A DNA stretch of 42,274 bases from Defluviitaleaceae bacterium (GTDB lineage Bacteria; Bacillota; Clostridia; Lachnospirales; WQUN01), in contig WQVC01000014.1 in NCBI GenBank assembly GCA_009781765.1, forward strand, positions 1 through 42,274. The letters run 5' to 3'. Shown here piece after piece: positions 22,862-31,091 of the stretch. Position numbers and translations under genes: made by a program. The notes under the pieces were generated by a model, which ran no database searches, was not told the origin of the DNA, and worked only from the letters and a program-made list of their open reading frames with translations. Each line of letters begins with the position of its first letter. The stretch's first letter is position 1.

Positions 22862-23656
22862 ATGGCTGAAATTTTGCACCTGCCGATTGAAAGCGTAACG
22901 CCCAACCCGTACCAACCGCGTCGAATTTTCGACCCCAATGCATTGGACGAGCTTGCCGATTCAATTAAAGTGTACGGCGTTTTGCAGCCGATAAGCGTAC
23001 GGCTTATAAACGGCGTGTCGTACGAACTGATTGCCGGCGAAAGGAGGCTTCGCGCCGGCCGAATTGCCGGCATGGCAACAATTCCGGCGATTTTGGTTGA
23101 AACCACCGACTTAGACAGCGCGGTTTTGGCGATGATTGAAAACCTGCAACGTCGCGATTTGCATTTTTTTGAAGAAGCCGAAGGATTTTCAAATTTGCTC
23201 GGCGATTACGCATTTACGCAGGAAGCGTTGGCGAAACGTGTGGGCAAAAATCAATCCACCGTTGCAAACAAGTTGCGACTTTTGAGGTTGTCGAACCCGG
23301 TTCGGCGGGCGATTATCGAAAACGATTTAACCGAGCGTCATGCGCGCGCGCTTTTGCGCCTCGAAACCGAAGCAGAGCAGTTGAGCGCGCTTGCCGCAAT
23401 CATCGAAGAAAACATGACCGTAAGCAAAACGGAAGAGCTTGTTGAAAAAACCGTAACCGCGCCGGAAACCAAAAAGCCAATCCCCTTCAAGGCGTATATT
23501 CGCGACATTCGAATTTTAACAAACACGATTCGCGAAAACCTTGAAATTGTGCGCCGTTCGGGGCTCGACACGCATTTTGACATGCAGCAAACCGAAAGCG
23601 GTTACGACATTTATATAAAAATTGATTATGCGTCGTTGCAAAAAACAGCCGTTTAA
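22862..23656 (+). CDS. noc: ParB/Noc-family DNA-binding protein
   Basis: 264-residue ParB-family CTPase/DNA clamp. Domains in order: ParB N-terminal region with NPYQPRRIF and GERRLRAGRIAGM (the conserved CTP-binding arginine motif), MIENLQRRDL, a helix-turn-helix (TQEALAKRVGKNQSTVANKL), and a C-terminal dimerisation domain. No ParA/Soj gene is adjacent, so a Noc (nucleoid occlusion) role is more likely than a ParAB segregation locus, but this is inference. AAGAAGGAGA precedes the ATG. Confidence 0.85.
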   Translation: MAEILHLPIESVTPNPYQPRRIFDPNALDELADSIKVYGVLQPISVRLINGVSYELIAGERRLRAGRIAGMATIPAILVETTDLDSAVLAMIENLQRRDLHFFEEAEGFSNLLGDYAFTQEALAKRVGKNQSTVANKLRLLRLSNPVRRAIIENDLTERHARALLRLETEAEQLSALAAIIEENMTVSKTEELVEKTVTAPETKKPIPFKAYIRDIRILTNTIRENLEIVRRSGLDTHFDMQQTESGYDIYIKIDYASLQKTAV

Positions 23657-23663
23657 CTGTATA

Positions 23664-23798
23664 GTGAGAGCGTTGAAAAATAAGCTGCGCCTGCATCGCA
23701 GGAAAATGACGGCAAAGGCGGGCGTTCTTTGCCCGCACCCTTCAAGTCATTTTCCGAGATGCGGCATATGCGAAAGCGCAATTTTTCAACACTCTCAC
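23664..23798. repeat. Family A palindromic element, copy 1
   Basis: 135 bp with ends GTGAGAGCGTTGAAAAAT / ATTTTTCAACACTCTCAC. Inner arms GGAAAATGAC/GTCATTTTCC; the apex GGCAAAGGCGGGC...CCTTCAAG is shared with copy 4. It lies between noc and the small membrane protein gene. Confidence 0.85.
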
Positions 23799-23842
23799 AG
23801 TGAACACATCAAGATGTGCCGGAATGCGAAGGAGTTGTGAAC

Positions 23843-24061
23843 ATGCTGAAACCAACAACGACCATGCGCTTTGATGAAGATGGTTTTGATTTAAATGAAC
23901 ATAAAAAAGCGGCGGATACGGTCAAGCGGGAAAAAGCCCGCGTCGAGCGCGTCCGCCGACAGGTTAAAGTCGGCAAGGTAATGCTTGCGATTGTAACGGT
24001 GATTATATTTTTCATCCTGTTTTACGTTGCCGCCGAACTGGGATGGATGAGTTTTCGCTAG
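23843..24061 (+). CDS. Small single-pass membrane protein
   Basis: 72 residues; not recognised. A charged, lysine/arginine-rich N-terminal half (DLNEHKKAADTVKREKAR...) precedes one transmembrane helix at about 48-66 (MLAIVTVIIFFILFYVAAEL). ATG at 23843 is chosen because AAGGAG lies nine bases upstream. It follows noc and a family A element and converges with the peptidase gene, stops being 8 bp apart. Confidence 0.65.
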   Translation: MLKPTTTMRFDEDGFDLNEHKKAADTVKREKARVERVRRQVKVGKVMLAIVTVIIFFILFYVAAELGWMSFR

Positions 24062-24069
24062 ACCGGGCT

Positions 24070-24774
24070 TTATCTTCTCCGCGCCATTGCGAGGAAGCGC
24101 AAAAGTTGCGCAACCGACAACGCAAGCGCGGCTACATATGTTAATGCGGCGGCAGTAAGAACTTTTCGCGACCCTGCGCGTTCCTGCGGGGTAAGCATGG
24201 AGCTGTTATTTATTGCGGAAAGAGCGCGTCGCGATGCGTTAAATTCCACCGGCAGTGTTACCAACTGGAACACAACCACCGTCGAGAACAAGAGTATTCC
24301 GGCGTTTACAAGCATTCCGCCCAAATTCGGACCGGCAGCTTCCGATGCCGCTCCGAGCAAAAATCCCACAAAAATCATCGGAACGGCAATGCGCGACCCG
24401 ACATTCGTAACAGGAATGATTGCGGCGCGTATTTTCATGGGGAAATATCCGCGCGCGTATTGAACCGCGTGGCCGGCTTCGTGCGCGGCAACGCCCACAG
24501 CCGCGACTGTCGCGGCATTGTACACGCTTTCCGACAGCCGAATTACGTTTCCGCGCGGGTCGAAATGGTCGGTGAGATGACCGTGCGTTTGCTCGATGCG
24601 CACGTTGCTTATGCCCGCTTCACGCAAAATTTGCGCGGCGGCCTGCGCACCGGTCAGCCCGTTTTGCGTACGAACTTTCGAATATCGGCTGAACCGACTC
24701 TTTACCATAAACTGCGCAATAAGCGTAAGCCCGATTGCGGGCAAAACAAGCATCATAAATAACGGGTCAAACAT
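24070..24774 (-). CDS. YugP-family zinc metallopeptidase
   Basis: 234-residue integral membrane protein of the neutral zinc metallopeptidase (YugP) family. The zinc-binding motif is HEAGH (AAHEAGHAVQYARGY), preceded by a DHFDPRGNVIRLSESVY segment typical of the family; three or four hydrophobic segments flank it. Role in Bacillota is unknown, with membrane protein quality control suggested. The 28-bp gap from the next upstream gene suggests an operon. Confidence 0.85.
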   Translation of the reverse strand: MFDPLFMMLVLPAIGLTLIAQFMVKSRFSRYSKVRTQNGLTGAQAAAQILREAGISNVRIEQTHGHLTDHFDPRGNVIRLSESVYNAATVAAVGVAAHEAGHAVQYARGYFPMKIRAAIIPVTNVGSRIAVPMIFVGFLLGAASEAAGPNLGGMLVNAGILLFSTVVVFQLVTLPVEFNASRRALSAINNSSMLTPQERAGSRKVLTAAALTYVAALALSVAQLLRFLAMARRR

Positions 24775-24802
24775 TTAAAAGCCTCCTTTTTCGTTAGTTC
24801 AG

Positions 24803-25180
24803 TTAGTTTATTACTTGGTAACGAAACGCAATAATTTCCCAATCAAGCAGAGGCTCTCGCTCAAGCTGAACGAAAACACGCGCCCTGCCGTCCGTTCCGT
24901 TTACGCGAATGGTAAATTCCGCGTTACCGCGTCCGCCGTTGCCGTGTGTGGTTACGCCTCCGTTCAGGAATCTTCCGAAACTTTCGATTTCGCCCACAAT
25001 CTCGGCGATTTGCGGACTTGCTTCGATGTATTCAATCGCAAGCAAATACGGCGGACTGCTTTGAATCCGGTTCGTAATCCCGACAAAAACTACCGCGAAG
25101 ACAATCAAAATAAACGTAGTCATCGCGACAACCGCACCTATGAGTGCCACCACAAGTTTCTTTACATCTTTCGAATTCAT
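24803..25180 (-). CDS. Coa1-like membrane-anchored protein
   Basis: 125 residues: a short basic N-terminus, one transmembrane helix (about 10-34) and an extracytoplasmic alpha/beta domain with GNAEFTIRVNGTDGRARVFV and LLDWEIIAFRYQV. This pattern resembles the Coa1/Tim21 fold seen in bacterial proteins of unknown function. The match is by pattern only. It is transcribed with the YugP-type gene. Confidence 0.55.
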   Translation of the reverse strand: MNSKDVKKLVVALIGAVVAMTTFILIVFAVVFVGITNRIQSSPPYLLAIEYIEASPQIAEIVGEIESFGRFLNGGVTTHGNGGRGNAEFTIRVNGTDGRARVFVQLEREPLLDWEIIAFRYQVIN

Positions 25181-25220
25181 TTCGCTATACCCCCGCCGAA
25201 TCCTGTCTTTTCTTTACATA

Positions 25221-26861
25221 TTACCACATCCCCTGCGGAATATACAAAATTTCGGTGCCGGGATAGTAATGCTGCAAAATTTGCGCGTAATCAAGCCCCA
25301 TGCCCAGAAGTACGCGAACGCCGTTTTGGCTCATGCCGACGCCGTGACCGTTTCCGCCGCCGTAAAAAGTAACGGCTCGCAGCATTCGGGTGCCGGCGGC
25401 CGGCGCGTGTTCCCAACCTTCTTCGCCGGAAAATTCATACACGTCAAGCTCCATGGTGAAAAACGCGCTCGGAAGAAGCGTTAAATTTTGCGAAAACGTG
25501 CCGTCGTGACGCTGCACCGGAATTGTTCCGGGATTTAAAAACGTGCGAATGTTAAATTCCGTTTGCACGCGAACGTCGGCATCCGTTCCGTAAAAAATCA
25601 TCTCCATAATGTTACCGCCCTGCCCGCGCCGCGTAACGGCAAGATGCGTAAGCGTTCCGATTGTTTCGGCGGGAAGATTTGTCGGGTTGCCGTTTTCGTC
25701 GAGGATGTGAATCATTGCGGGGTTTGCGGCTTGTCGCGCCGCCAAATTTGCGTTGATTTGCTGCGTAAGTTCTTCCGTTGTCATTGTAACCTGCCATCGA
25801 AACCACGGGAAATCCCGGTCAACCGCACTGATTTCCGTACTGCGAAAAAATCGCGATGCGGCATATTCCGTTCGCAAATCGCCGGAAATCGGCTCGAAAA
25901 CCTGCCCGCGCGCGCGCAAAAACGACGGTGTGTTTGACGGAAATTCTGCGCCGGTTGCCCAAACTTCGCCGAAATTTGCCGTTGTTCCGCCGGAGGTTGA
26001 AAAATAATTTGCCAAAATGATTTCGCCGTTGTATGTCAAAACGTGACCCCGCGTGGCGCGAACCGCCCGAATCGAAATGTCGTTTTCGGGCAAATTGTTG
26101 TAAACTTGGCTGATGACAGAATCGTCAACATGCGCCCCCATATAACGAAACGCGCTTCGGCGAATTTGATGCAACGCAAAAGTTCGTGCCGTAACCGCCT
26201 GAACTTTCGACGCCTCCACCCCGAACGACGACGGCATCTCGCTCGGAACAACGGCGTACAAATACTGCTCGAGCGGCAACTCGTTTATGATTGTGAATCC
26301 GCCGCAAATTGTATTTGTGACTTCCAATGTTCCGCGATAACTCGGTGCTAACCCGTCGGGATGATTGCGATTTATTGTAAGAATTTGCAGCCGACCGTTT
26401 TTTTCCGCCGACCGGATTGTTGCCGTGCTGTTCGGCGGTGACGCGAGCGAATCCGGCACGAAAATTTCTCCCGCTTCGAAGCGCATTATTCCCGCGCTTT
26501 GTACATAAAACGTGCTGTCGCTTGTAATTTCAACATTTTCGTGAATAAGCCCCTCGAAATTTGTTGTTCCCAAAATTACGCGAATATTTCCGTATGCGTC
26601 GGAAAGCGGGACATACGGCGGCTCGCCCGCTTCCTCGGCAGAGCAGGCGGCAAAAAAAACAAACGCCGCCAACAGGACAGATGCAAAAATCAATCGGTAG
26701 CTGAGGAGCGACCGATAGGGTTTGTGTGCGCGGCAACTTCGAAGCAAACCGAAAAATTTCGGTGCTTCAATGCGCTCCCCGACATTTTTTCGAATGCGTT
26801 TTTCAGCGGCGCATGAAATTGTATTCTGCGATTCACTGTAGAGAATTTTATTTTTTTCCAT
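25221..26861 (-). CDS. SpoIID/LytB-domain protein
   Basis: SpoIID proteins are lytic transglycosylases acting on denuded glycan during engulfment. 546 residues. ATG at 26861 is chosen because CGGAGG lies six bases upstream. A hydrophobic segment with a possible lipobox ends at C73 after an unusually long, basic 55-residue N-terminus. The SpoIID core runs from about 180: LPLEQYLYAVVPSEMPSSFG, with E208 in the place of the catalytic glutamate, then EASKVQAVTARTFAL, and C-terminal GHGVGMSQNGV with YAQILQHYYPGTEI. It is longer than B. subtilis SpoIID because of an N-terminal extension and an insert. A sporulation or amidase-enhancing (LytB) role is possible. Confidence 0.82.
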   Translation of the reverse strand: MEKNKILYSESQNTISCAAEKRIRKNVGERIEAPKFFGLLRSCRAHKPYRSLLSYRLIFASVLLAAFVFFAACSAEEAGEPPYVPLSDAYGNIRVILGTTNFEGLIHENVEITSDSTFYVQSAGIMRFEAGEIFVPDSLASPPNSTATIRSAEKNGRLQILTINRNHPDGLAPSYRGTLEVTNTICGGFTIINELPLEQYLYAVVPSEMPSSFGVEASKVQAVTARTFALHQIRRSAFRYMGAHVDDSVISQVYNNLPENDISIRAVRATRGHVLTYNGEIILANYFSTSGGTTANFGEVWATGAEFPSNTPSFLRARGQVFEPISGDLRTEYAASRFFRSTEISAVDRDFPWFRWQVTMTTEELTQQINANLAARQAANPAMIHILDENGNPTNLPAETIGTLTHLAVTRRGQGGNIMEMIFYGTDADVRVQTEFNIRTFLNPGTIPVQRHDGTFSQNLTLLPSAFFTMELDVYEFSGEEGWEHAPAAGTRMLRAVTFYGGGNGHGVGMSQNGVRVLLGMGLDYAQILQHYYPGTEILYIPQGMW

Positions 26862-26922
26862 TTGCAGCCTCCGTTGGAAAGTGTAATTTTCCAACACTCT
26901 CCGTTCTTATTATTTGCGGTGT

Positions 26923-26951
26923 TTTACAAAATTTTAAAGTCGTGGTAATAT
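26923..26951 (+). promoter_or_regulatory. Sigma-A-type promoter of the lipoprotein gene
   Basis: TTTACA, 17-bp spacer, TAATAT, about 100 bases upstream of the ATG at 27051. A perfect palindrome CGGCTGTTTAAACAGCCG (26981-26998) lies in the leader between promoter and gene. Confidence 0.55.
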
Positions 26952-27050
26952 TTCCGGCGGTTTCAAGGTTCTATATAAGCCGGCTGTTTAAACAGCCGTA
27001 AAAAAACGGGTGCACAGACGCCCGAAAAAAATTTCAGGAGGTTTTTCAGA

Positions 27051-27857
27051 ATGAAAAACAAATTTATCACAGTAATTGCGGTGCTTGCATTGGCCGCAGG
27101 AGCGTTATCGCTCACGGCTTGCGGCGGCGGAAACAACGACAACCCGCAGACAGATACCCCCAACGCAGTAGCACCCCAACCCTCTCCCCCGGCCGACACC
27201 GCGCCCCCCGCGCCTCCCGCGCAACAGGACGCCGGCTCACGCGCAGCAGGTATTTGGGTAGCAACATCCGTAGTTGATATCGGATACGGTCTCGGCGAGT
27301 ATCTTGTATTCACAACTCTGCACGCAACCGGCGAAGGTTTTGAAGAGTACGTTTGGGTTGAAGACGGCGGAATCTATCTTACCCGCGAGTTCACATGGAG
27401 TGCCGCTGACGGCATTATTACGTATCACATCCCCGACGTTGGCGACATTTCATCCGAGTACAACGTAACCGGCGACATTTTAACAATGGCGGGCGACGCG
27501 GGAACTTTCATTTACCAACGTGTGCATGAAGACGAACTCGAACTCTTTATTTCAACAACATTCTCGGACGCAGTGGGCGTTTGGGCTGTAACAACAGTAG
27601 CCGACATCGGTTTCGGCGAATTTGAGTATCTCGTTTTCACAGTCCTTCGCGCCGACGGCCTCGGCTCGGAAGAATACGTTTGGGTTGAAGACGGCGAAAT
27701 TTATTTGTCGGCTGAATTTACATGGGCAGCTCAAAACGGCTTAATCACCTACTTTTTCGCCGACGGAAGTTCCGCGACTTCCTCATACAGCGTGGTCGAC
27801 GATGTTTTAACAATGACCGGCGATGCGGGAACGTTCAGGTATGAAAGAGTACGCTAG
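27051..27857 (+). CDS. Lipoprotein with duplicated beta domain
   Basis: 268 residues. Signal peptide with lipobox LTAC (lipidated C24), then a Pro/Ala/Asp-rich spacer to about residue 62. Two tandem copies of a domain follow, at about 65-155 and 172-268: each has GxWxxTxVxDIG, EYLVFT, EEYVWVEDGxIYL and DxLTMxGDAGTFxYxRV. Internal duplication is evident. The fold is probably a small beta sandwich or lipocalin-like; ligand unknown. AGGAGG precedes the ATG. Its TAG stop shares CTAG with the convergent SpoVD-like gene. Confidence 0.75.
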   Translation: MKNKFITVIAVLALAAGALSLTACGGGNNDNPQTDTPNAVAPQPSPPADTAPPAPPAQQDAGSRAAGIWVATSVVDIGYGLGEYLVFTTLHATGEGFEEYVWVEDGGIYLTREFTWSAADGIITYHIPDVGDISSEYNVTGDILTMAGDAGTFIYQRVHEDELELFISTTFSDAVGVWAVTTVADIGFGEFEYLVFTVLRADGLGSEEYVWVEDGEIYLSAEFTWAAQNGLITYFFADGSSATSSYSVVDDVLTMTGDAGTFRYERVR

Positions 27858-29794
27858 ATAATCCGCAGCAGCACTCGTTCTCCGCGATTAACCATTTCCC
27901 CCGGGATGGGGAACTGCTCCAAAATATCCCCGCCCGAACCGATTAAATCGTATTCAAGCCCTGCGTCCGACAAAATGCGCAGGGCTTCTTCTTTTGCAAG
28001 CCCGCGCACGTTCGGCATAACAACCGGCGCGACTTCAAGTTCTTCGTTGCTTACATACATCGGCGTGACGCCCAAATACGGCAGCACGTTTTCCAACAAA
28101 ACCTGCATAACCGGACCGGCAACCTGCCCGCCGTAATACACGCCTTTCGGCTCGTCAATGAGAACCAACGCAACAACCGCAGGAGCATCCGCCGGCGCGA
28201 ACGCCATAATTGAGGAAATATAACGCCCGCTTCCGCGCGGAAGTTTTTGGCTTGTTGCGGTTTTCGCGCCGACGCGATATCCCGGAATAAACGTGCGCCG
28301 CCCGGTGCCTTCGCTGACAACGGATTCAAGCACGAAGCGCATGGAATCGCTCACGTCCGTCGGAAGAATTTGTTCGCCGCGTTCGGGCGCGAATTCCTGA
28401 ACAACGTTGCCGTTTTCGTCCAGAAGCCGCAAGCCCACGTGCGGCGTCACGCGATACCCGCCGTTAATAACCGTTGCCGCCGACGAAACAAGTTGAAGCG
28501 GGGTAATGGTAAGACTCTGCCCGAAAGACATCGTTGCGAGTTCAACCGGCCCCATCTTCTCCGCCGAATACATTATGCCGACAGCCTCACCCGGCAAATC
28601 AATACCGGTTTTTTCGTCGAACCCGAATCGCAGCAAATAATCGTGAAACAATTCCGCCCCGAGCCGCTCGCCGATAATCATAAACACCGGGTTGCACGAA
28701 TTTTGCACGCCCTGCACAAAAGTTTGCCCGCCGTGCGACCGCGGCGACCGCCAACATTTAATCGGGCGACCGCCCACGGTTAAGCTCCCCCCGCACGAAA
28801 ACGACGAATCAAGCGTAACAACGCCTTCCGCCAGGCCCGCCGCGCTCGTCACAATTTTAAATGTCGAACCCGGTTCATATGTATCGTTGATGGCAAAATT
28901 TCGCCACATGCGGTTCAGCTCGGTCATTTGTTGTTCTTGCGAAAACGTGTGCCAAATTTCCGCAAGCGCGGGGTCGTTGATTGTAAACGGTTCGTTTAAA
29001 TCGAAATCCGGCTTGTTTGCCAATGCGTAAATCTGCCCGTTCATCGGATTCATCAAAATTATTACGCCGCGCAGAGCATCTTTTTGCTCAACAATCATCT
29101 CAATCGCCTGTTCCGCATAACTTTGCAAAACCGCATCAATCGTGAGAACCAAGTCATGCCCCGGCGTCGGCGGAATCCGATACGCTCGCGCCCCTTCGAA
29201 ATGCCGCCCGGCGATGTCCGTTTCCGTTAAAATTCTGCCCGGGCTGCCCGCCAAATACGAATCATATCGCGCCTCAAGCCCGATAATCCCCTGATTATCC
29301 CGCCCGACAAAACCAATCATGTGCGACGCAAGCGAGCCGAACGGATACACCCGCAGAACATCTTCGTCAACGGCAACGCCGGGCAAATCATGCGCACGAA
29401 TCCGGTCCGCAACTTCTTTGTCAACCTGCTGCGCCACCCGAACAAGCGCGACCCGTTGCGAAATTTTTTCAAATACCTCTTCTTCGTCAAGCCCAAGCTC
29501 CTGCGCCAAAATTCGCGCGGTCATTCGCCTGTCGCGCATTTGCACATACACCGTGCTGACGCTCGCCGTCGTTTCCGTTACCGCAAGCCCAACCATGTTT
29601 CTGTCGTAAATCGTCCCCCTTTCCGGACGAATAAGCCGGTCGCGCGTTTGCTGTTCAAACGCCATCCCGCGCAATTCCTCGCCTTTAACCGTTTGTATAT
29701 AAAATATTCGCCCCATGTACAGCGCAAACATCGCTTGCATAATAAGCATCACGTAAAACGCTTTTTTTCTGATTGTTAAGGATGTTTTTTTCAT
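27854..29794 (-). CDS. spoVD: SpoVD/PBP2-type transpeptidase with PASTA domain
   Basis: Class B penicillin-binding protein that cross-links peptidoglycan; SpoVD is the sporulation paralogue used for cortex. 646 residues from ATG 29794 (GGAGG nine bases upstream). One N-terminal membrane helix, PBP dimerisation domain (RPERGTIYDRN), transpeptidase domain with S310 in GSTFK, SCN in the second motif, and a C-terminal PASTA repeat (VVMPNVRGLAKEEALRILSD). The third motif reads AKTATSQK (K511) instead of GKTGTAQK, so both glycines are alanine. The PASTA domain favours SpoVD over FtsI. The adjacent gpr gene supports a sporulation context. Confidence 0.85.
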   Translation of the reverse strand: MKKTSLTIRKKAFYVMLIMQAMFALYMGRIFYIQTVKGEELRGMAFEQQTRDRLIRPERGTIYDRNMVGLAVTETTASVSTVYVQMRDRRMTARILAQELGLDEEEVFEKISQRVALVRVAQQVDKEVADRIRAHDLPGVAVDEDVLRVYPFGSLASHMIGFVGRDNQGIIGLEARYDSYLAGSPGRILTETDIAGRHFEGARAYRIPPTPGHDLVLTIDAVLQSYAEQAIEMIVEQKDALRGVIILMNPMNGQIYALANKPDFDLNEPFTINDPALAEIWHTFSQEQQMTELNRMWRNFAINDTYEPGSTFKIVTSAAGLAEGVVTLDSSFSCGGSLTVGGRPIKCWRSPRSHGGQTFVQGVQNSCNPVFMIIGERLGAELFHDYLLRFGFDEKTGIDLPGEAVGIMYSAEKMGPVELATMSFGQSLTITPLQLVSSAATVINGGYRVTPHVGLRLLDENGNVVQEFAPERGEQILPTDVSDSMRFVLESVVSEGTGRRTFIPGYRVGAKTATSQKLPRGSGRYISSIMAFAPADAPAVVALVLIDEPKGVYYGGQVAGPVMQVLLENVLPYLGVTPMYVSNEELEVAPVVMPNVRGLAKEEALRILSDAGLEYDLIGSGGDILEQFPIPGEMVNRGERVLLRII

Positions 29795-29807
29795 GTTTAC
29801 CTCCGTC

Positions 29808-29836
29808 CGGCGGGGCTTGGGGCGAAGCCCCAAAAA
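29808..29836. repeat. Family E hairpin between spoVD and gpr
   Basis: GGGGCTTGGGGCGAAGCCCC, single hairpin motif of family E in the divergent spacer between two sporulation genes. Confidence 0.5.
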
Positions 29837-29856
29837 CCTTCCCATAAAAATAAAAT

Positions 29857-30864
29857 ATGAAAAAAAAGCGCATACTATGCTCGGTGATGATTATGAACTT
29901 CCGCACAGACCTCGCACTTGAAGTGTGTGAGGATTCGCCGGACGAGTTTTCCGGCGTGGAAATTTCAACAGAAGAGGACGACGAACTCGGCGTTCGTGTA
30001 ACGTGGGTCGAAATTCAAAATGAAGACGGCGCGGCGCGAATGGGCAAGCCTGTCGGAAATTATGTAACGCTCGAATCGGGCGCAATGAAGGACGGCGACC
30101 CCGATACTCACGATGAAATCGCAAAAATTTTGGCACGAAAACTGGCGCGCTTGCACGATTTGCCCAAAGATGCGAGCGTTCTTGTTGTAGGCTTGGGCAA
30201 TCGTTTTGTAACGCCCGACGCGCTCGGCCCGAAAGTGTGCGAAAAATTGCTTGTAACGCGGCATCTGGGCGACGACGTTCCGGAGGATTTGCGCGGAAAA
30301 TTACGCGGCGTAAGCGCGTTATCGCCGGGGGTTATGGGAATAACCGGCATCGAAACGGCGGAAATAATCAAAGGCGTGGCAGAAAAAACCGCGCCCGATT
30401 TGATTATCGCAATCGACGCTCTTGCGGCGCGAAAAACAAGCCGCATCAACGCGACGATTCAAATGTCTGACGCCGGCGTGAATCCCGGCGCGGGCTTGGG
30501 AAATCGTCGAATGCCGATTAACCGCGAAACAATGGGCGTGCCGGTAATTGCAATCGGTGTGCCGACGGTTGTTGACGCGGCAACTTTGGCGAATGACGCA
30601 CTGGATAAAATGATTGCCGCAATACTCGAAGCCGCCGAATCCGACGACACCGGCGGCGGGAGCAATTTTTATGAAGTGCTGCACTCGCTCGGCGACGAAG
30701 AGCGATATTCGCTCATTACGCAAATCTTGACCGACGAAAACATGTTCGTCACCCCGAAAGATGTTGACGCAGTAATCTCGCGTCTTGCAAATATTTTGGC
30801 AAATACGCTGAATATCTCGCTTCACCCGGGCATCACGGCGGAAGATGTCGGGCGTTATATATAG
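29857..30864 (+). CDS. gpr: Germination protease GPR
   Basis: Protease that degrades small acid-soluble spore proteins at germination; made as a zymogen in the forespore. 335 residues. Family motifs include FRTDLALEV at the processing region, VVGLGNRFVTPDALGPKV, DLIIAIDALAARKTSRIN and NPGAGLGNRR. ATG at 29857 gives a propeptide of about 15 residues before RTDLA, as in Bacillus GPR; ATGs at 29887 and 29893 are alternatives, and none has a good ribosome binding site. A CATACTA at 29871-29877 resembles the sigma-G/F -10 consensus but would lie inside the reading frame. The TAG stop is the first three bases of a family B element. Confidence 0.88.
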   Translation: MKKKRILCSVMIMNFRTDLALEVCEDSPDEFSGVEISTEEDDELGVRVTWVEIQNEDGAARMGKPVGNYVTLESGAMKDGDPDTHDEIAKILARKLARLHDLPKDASVLVVGLGNRFVTPDALGPKVCEKLLVTRHLGDDVPEDLRGKLRGVSALSPGVMGITGIETAEIIKGVAEKTAPDLIIAIDALAARKTSRINATIQMSDAGVNPGAGLGNRRMPINRETMGVPVIAIGVPTVVDAATLANDALDKMIAAILEAAESDDTGGGSNFYEVLHSLGDEERYSLITQILTDENMFVTPKDVDAVISRLANILANTLNISLHPGITAEDVGRYI

Positions 30865-31008
30865 TGAATCAATTTGATTTGCGTACCGTCGGCGTTAAAT
30901 GCATTGTGGTGAGCGACCGGTTGTTTTCGGGTGTTTTTCCCGAAAACGACAACGAGCGAACCGCTTACAATGCATAGCCGACGGGACGCTTCTTAATTTG
31001 ATTCACTA
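30862..31008. repeat. Family B palindromic element, uninterrupted copy
   Basis: 147 bp, ends TAGTGAATCAATTTGATT / TTAATTTGATTCACTA. It differs from 21600-21849 mainly by lacking the nested family C element. Its first TAG serves as the stop codon of gpr. Confidence 0.85.
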
Positions 31009-31091
31009 TGAATTAGCGCGTGACGAATTTTCGCGGTTGCGCGTCATATCTTAAATACAGCACTTTGAACACTTCGGGAAGGATGGTAAAA

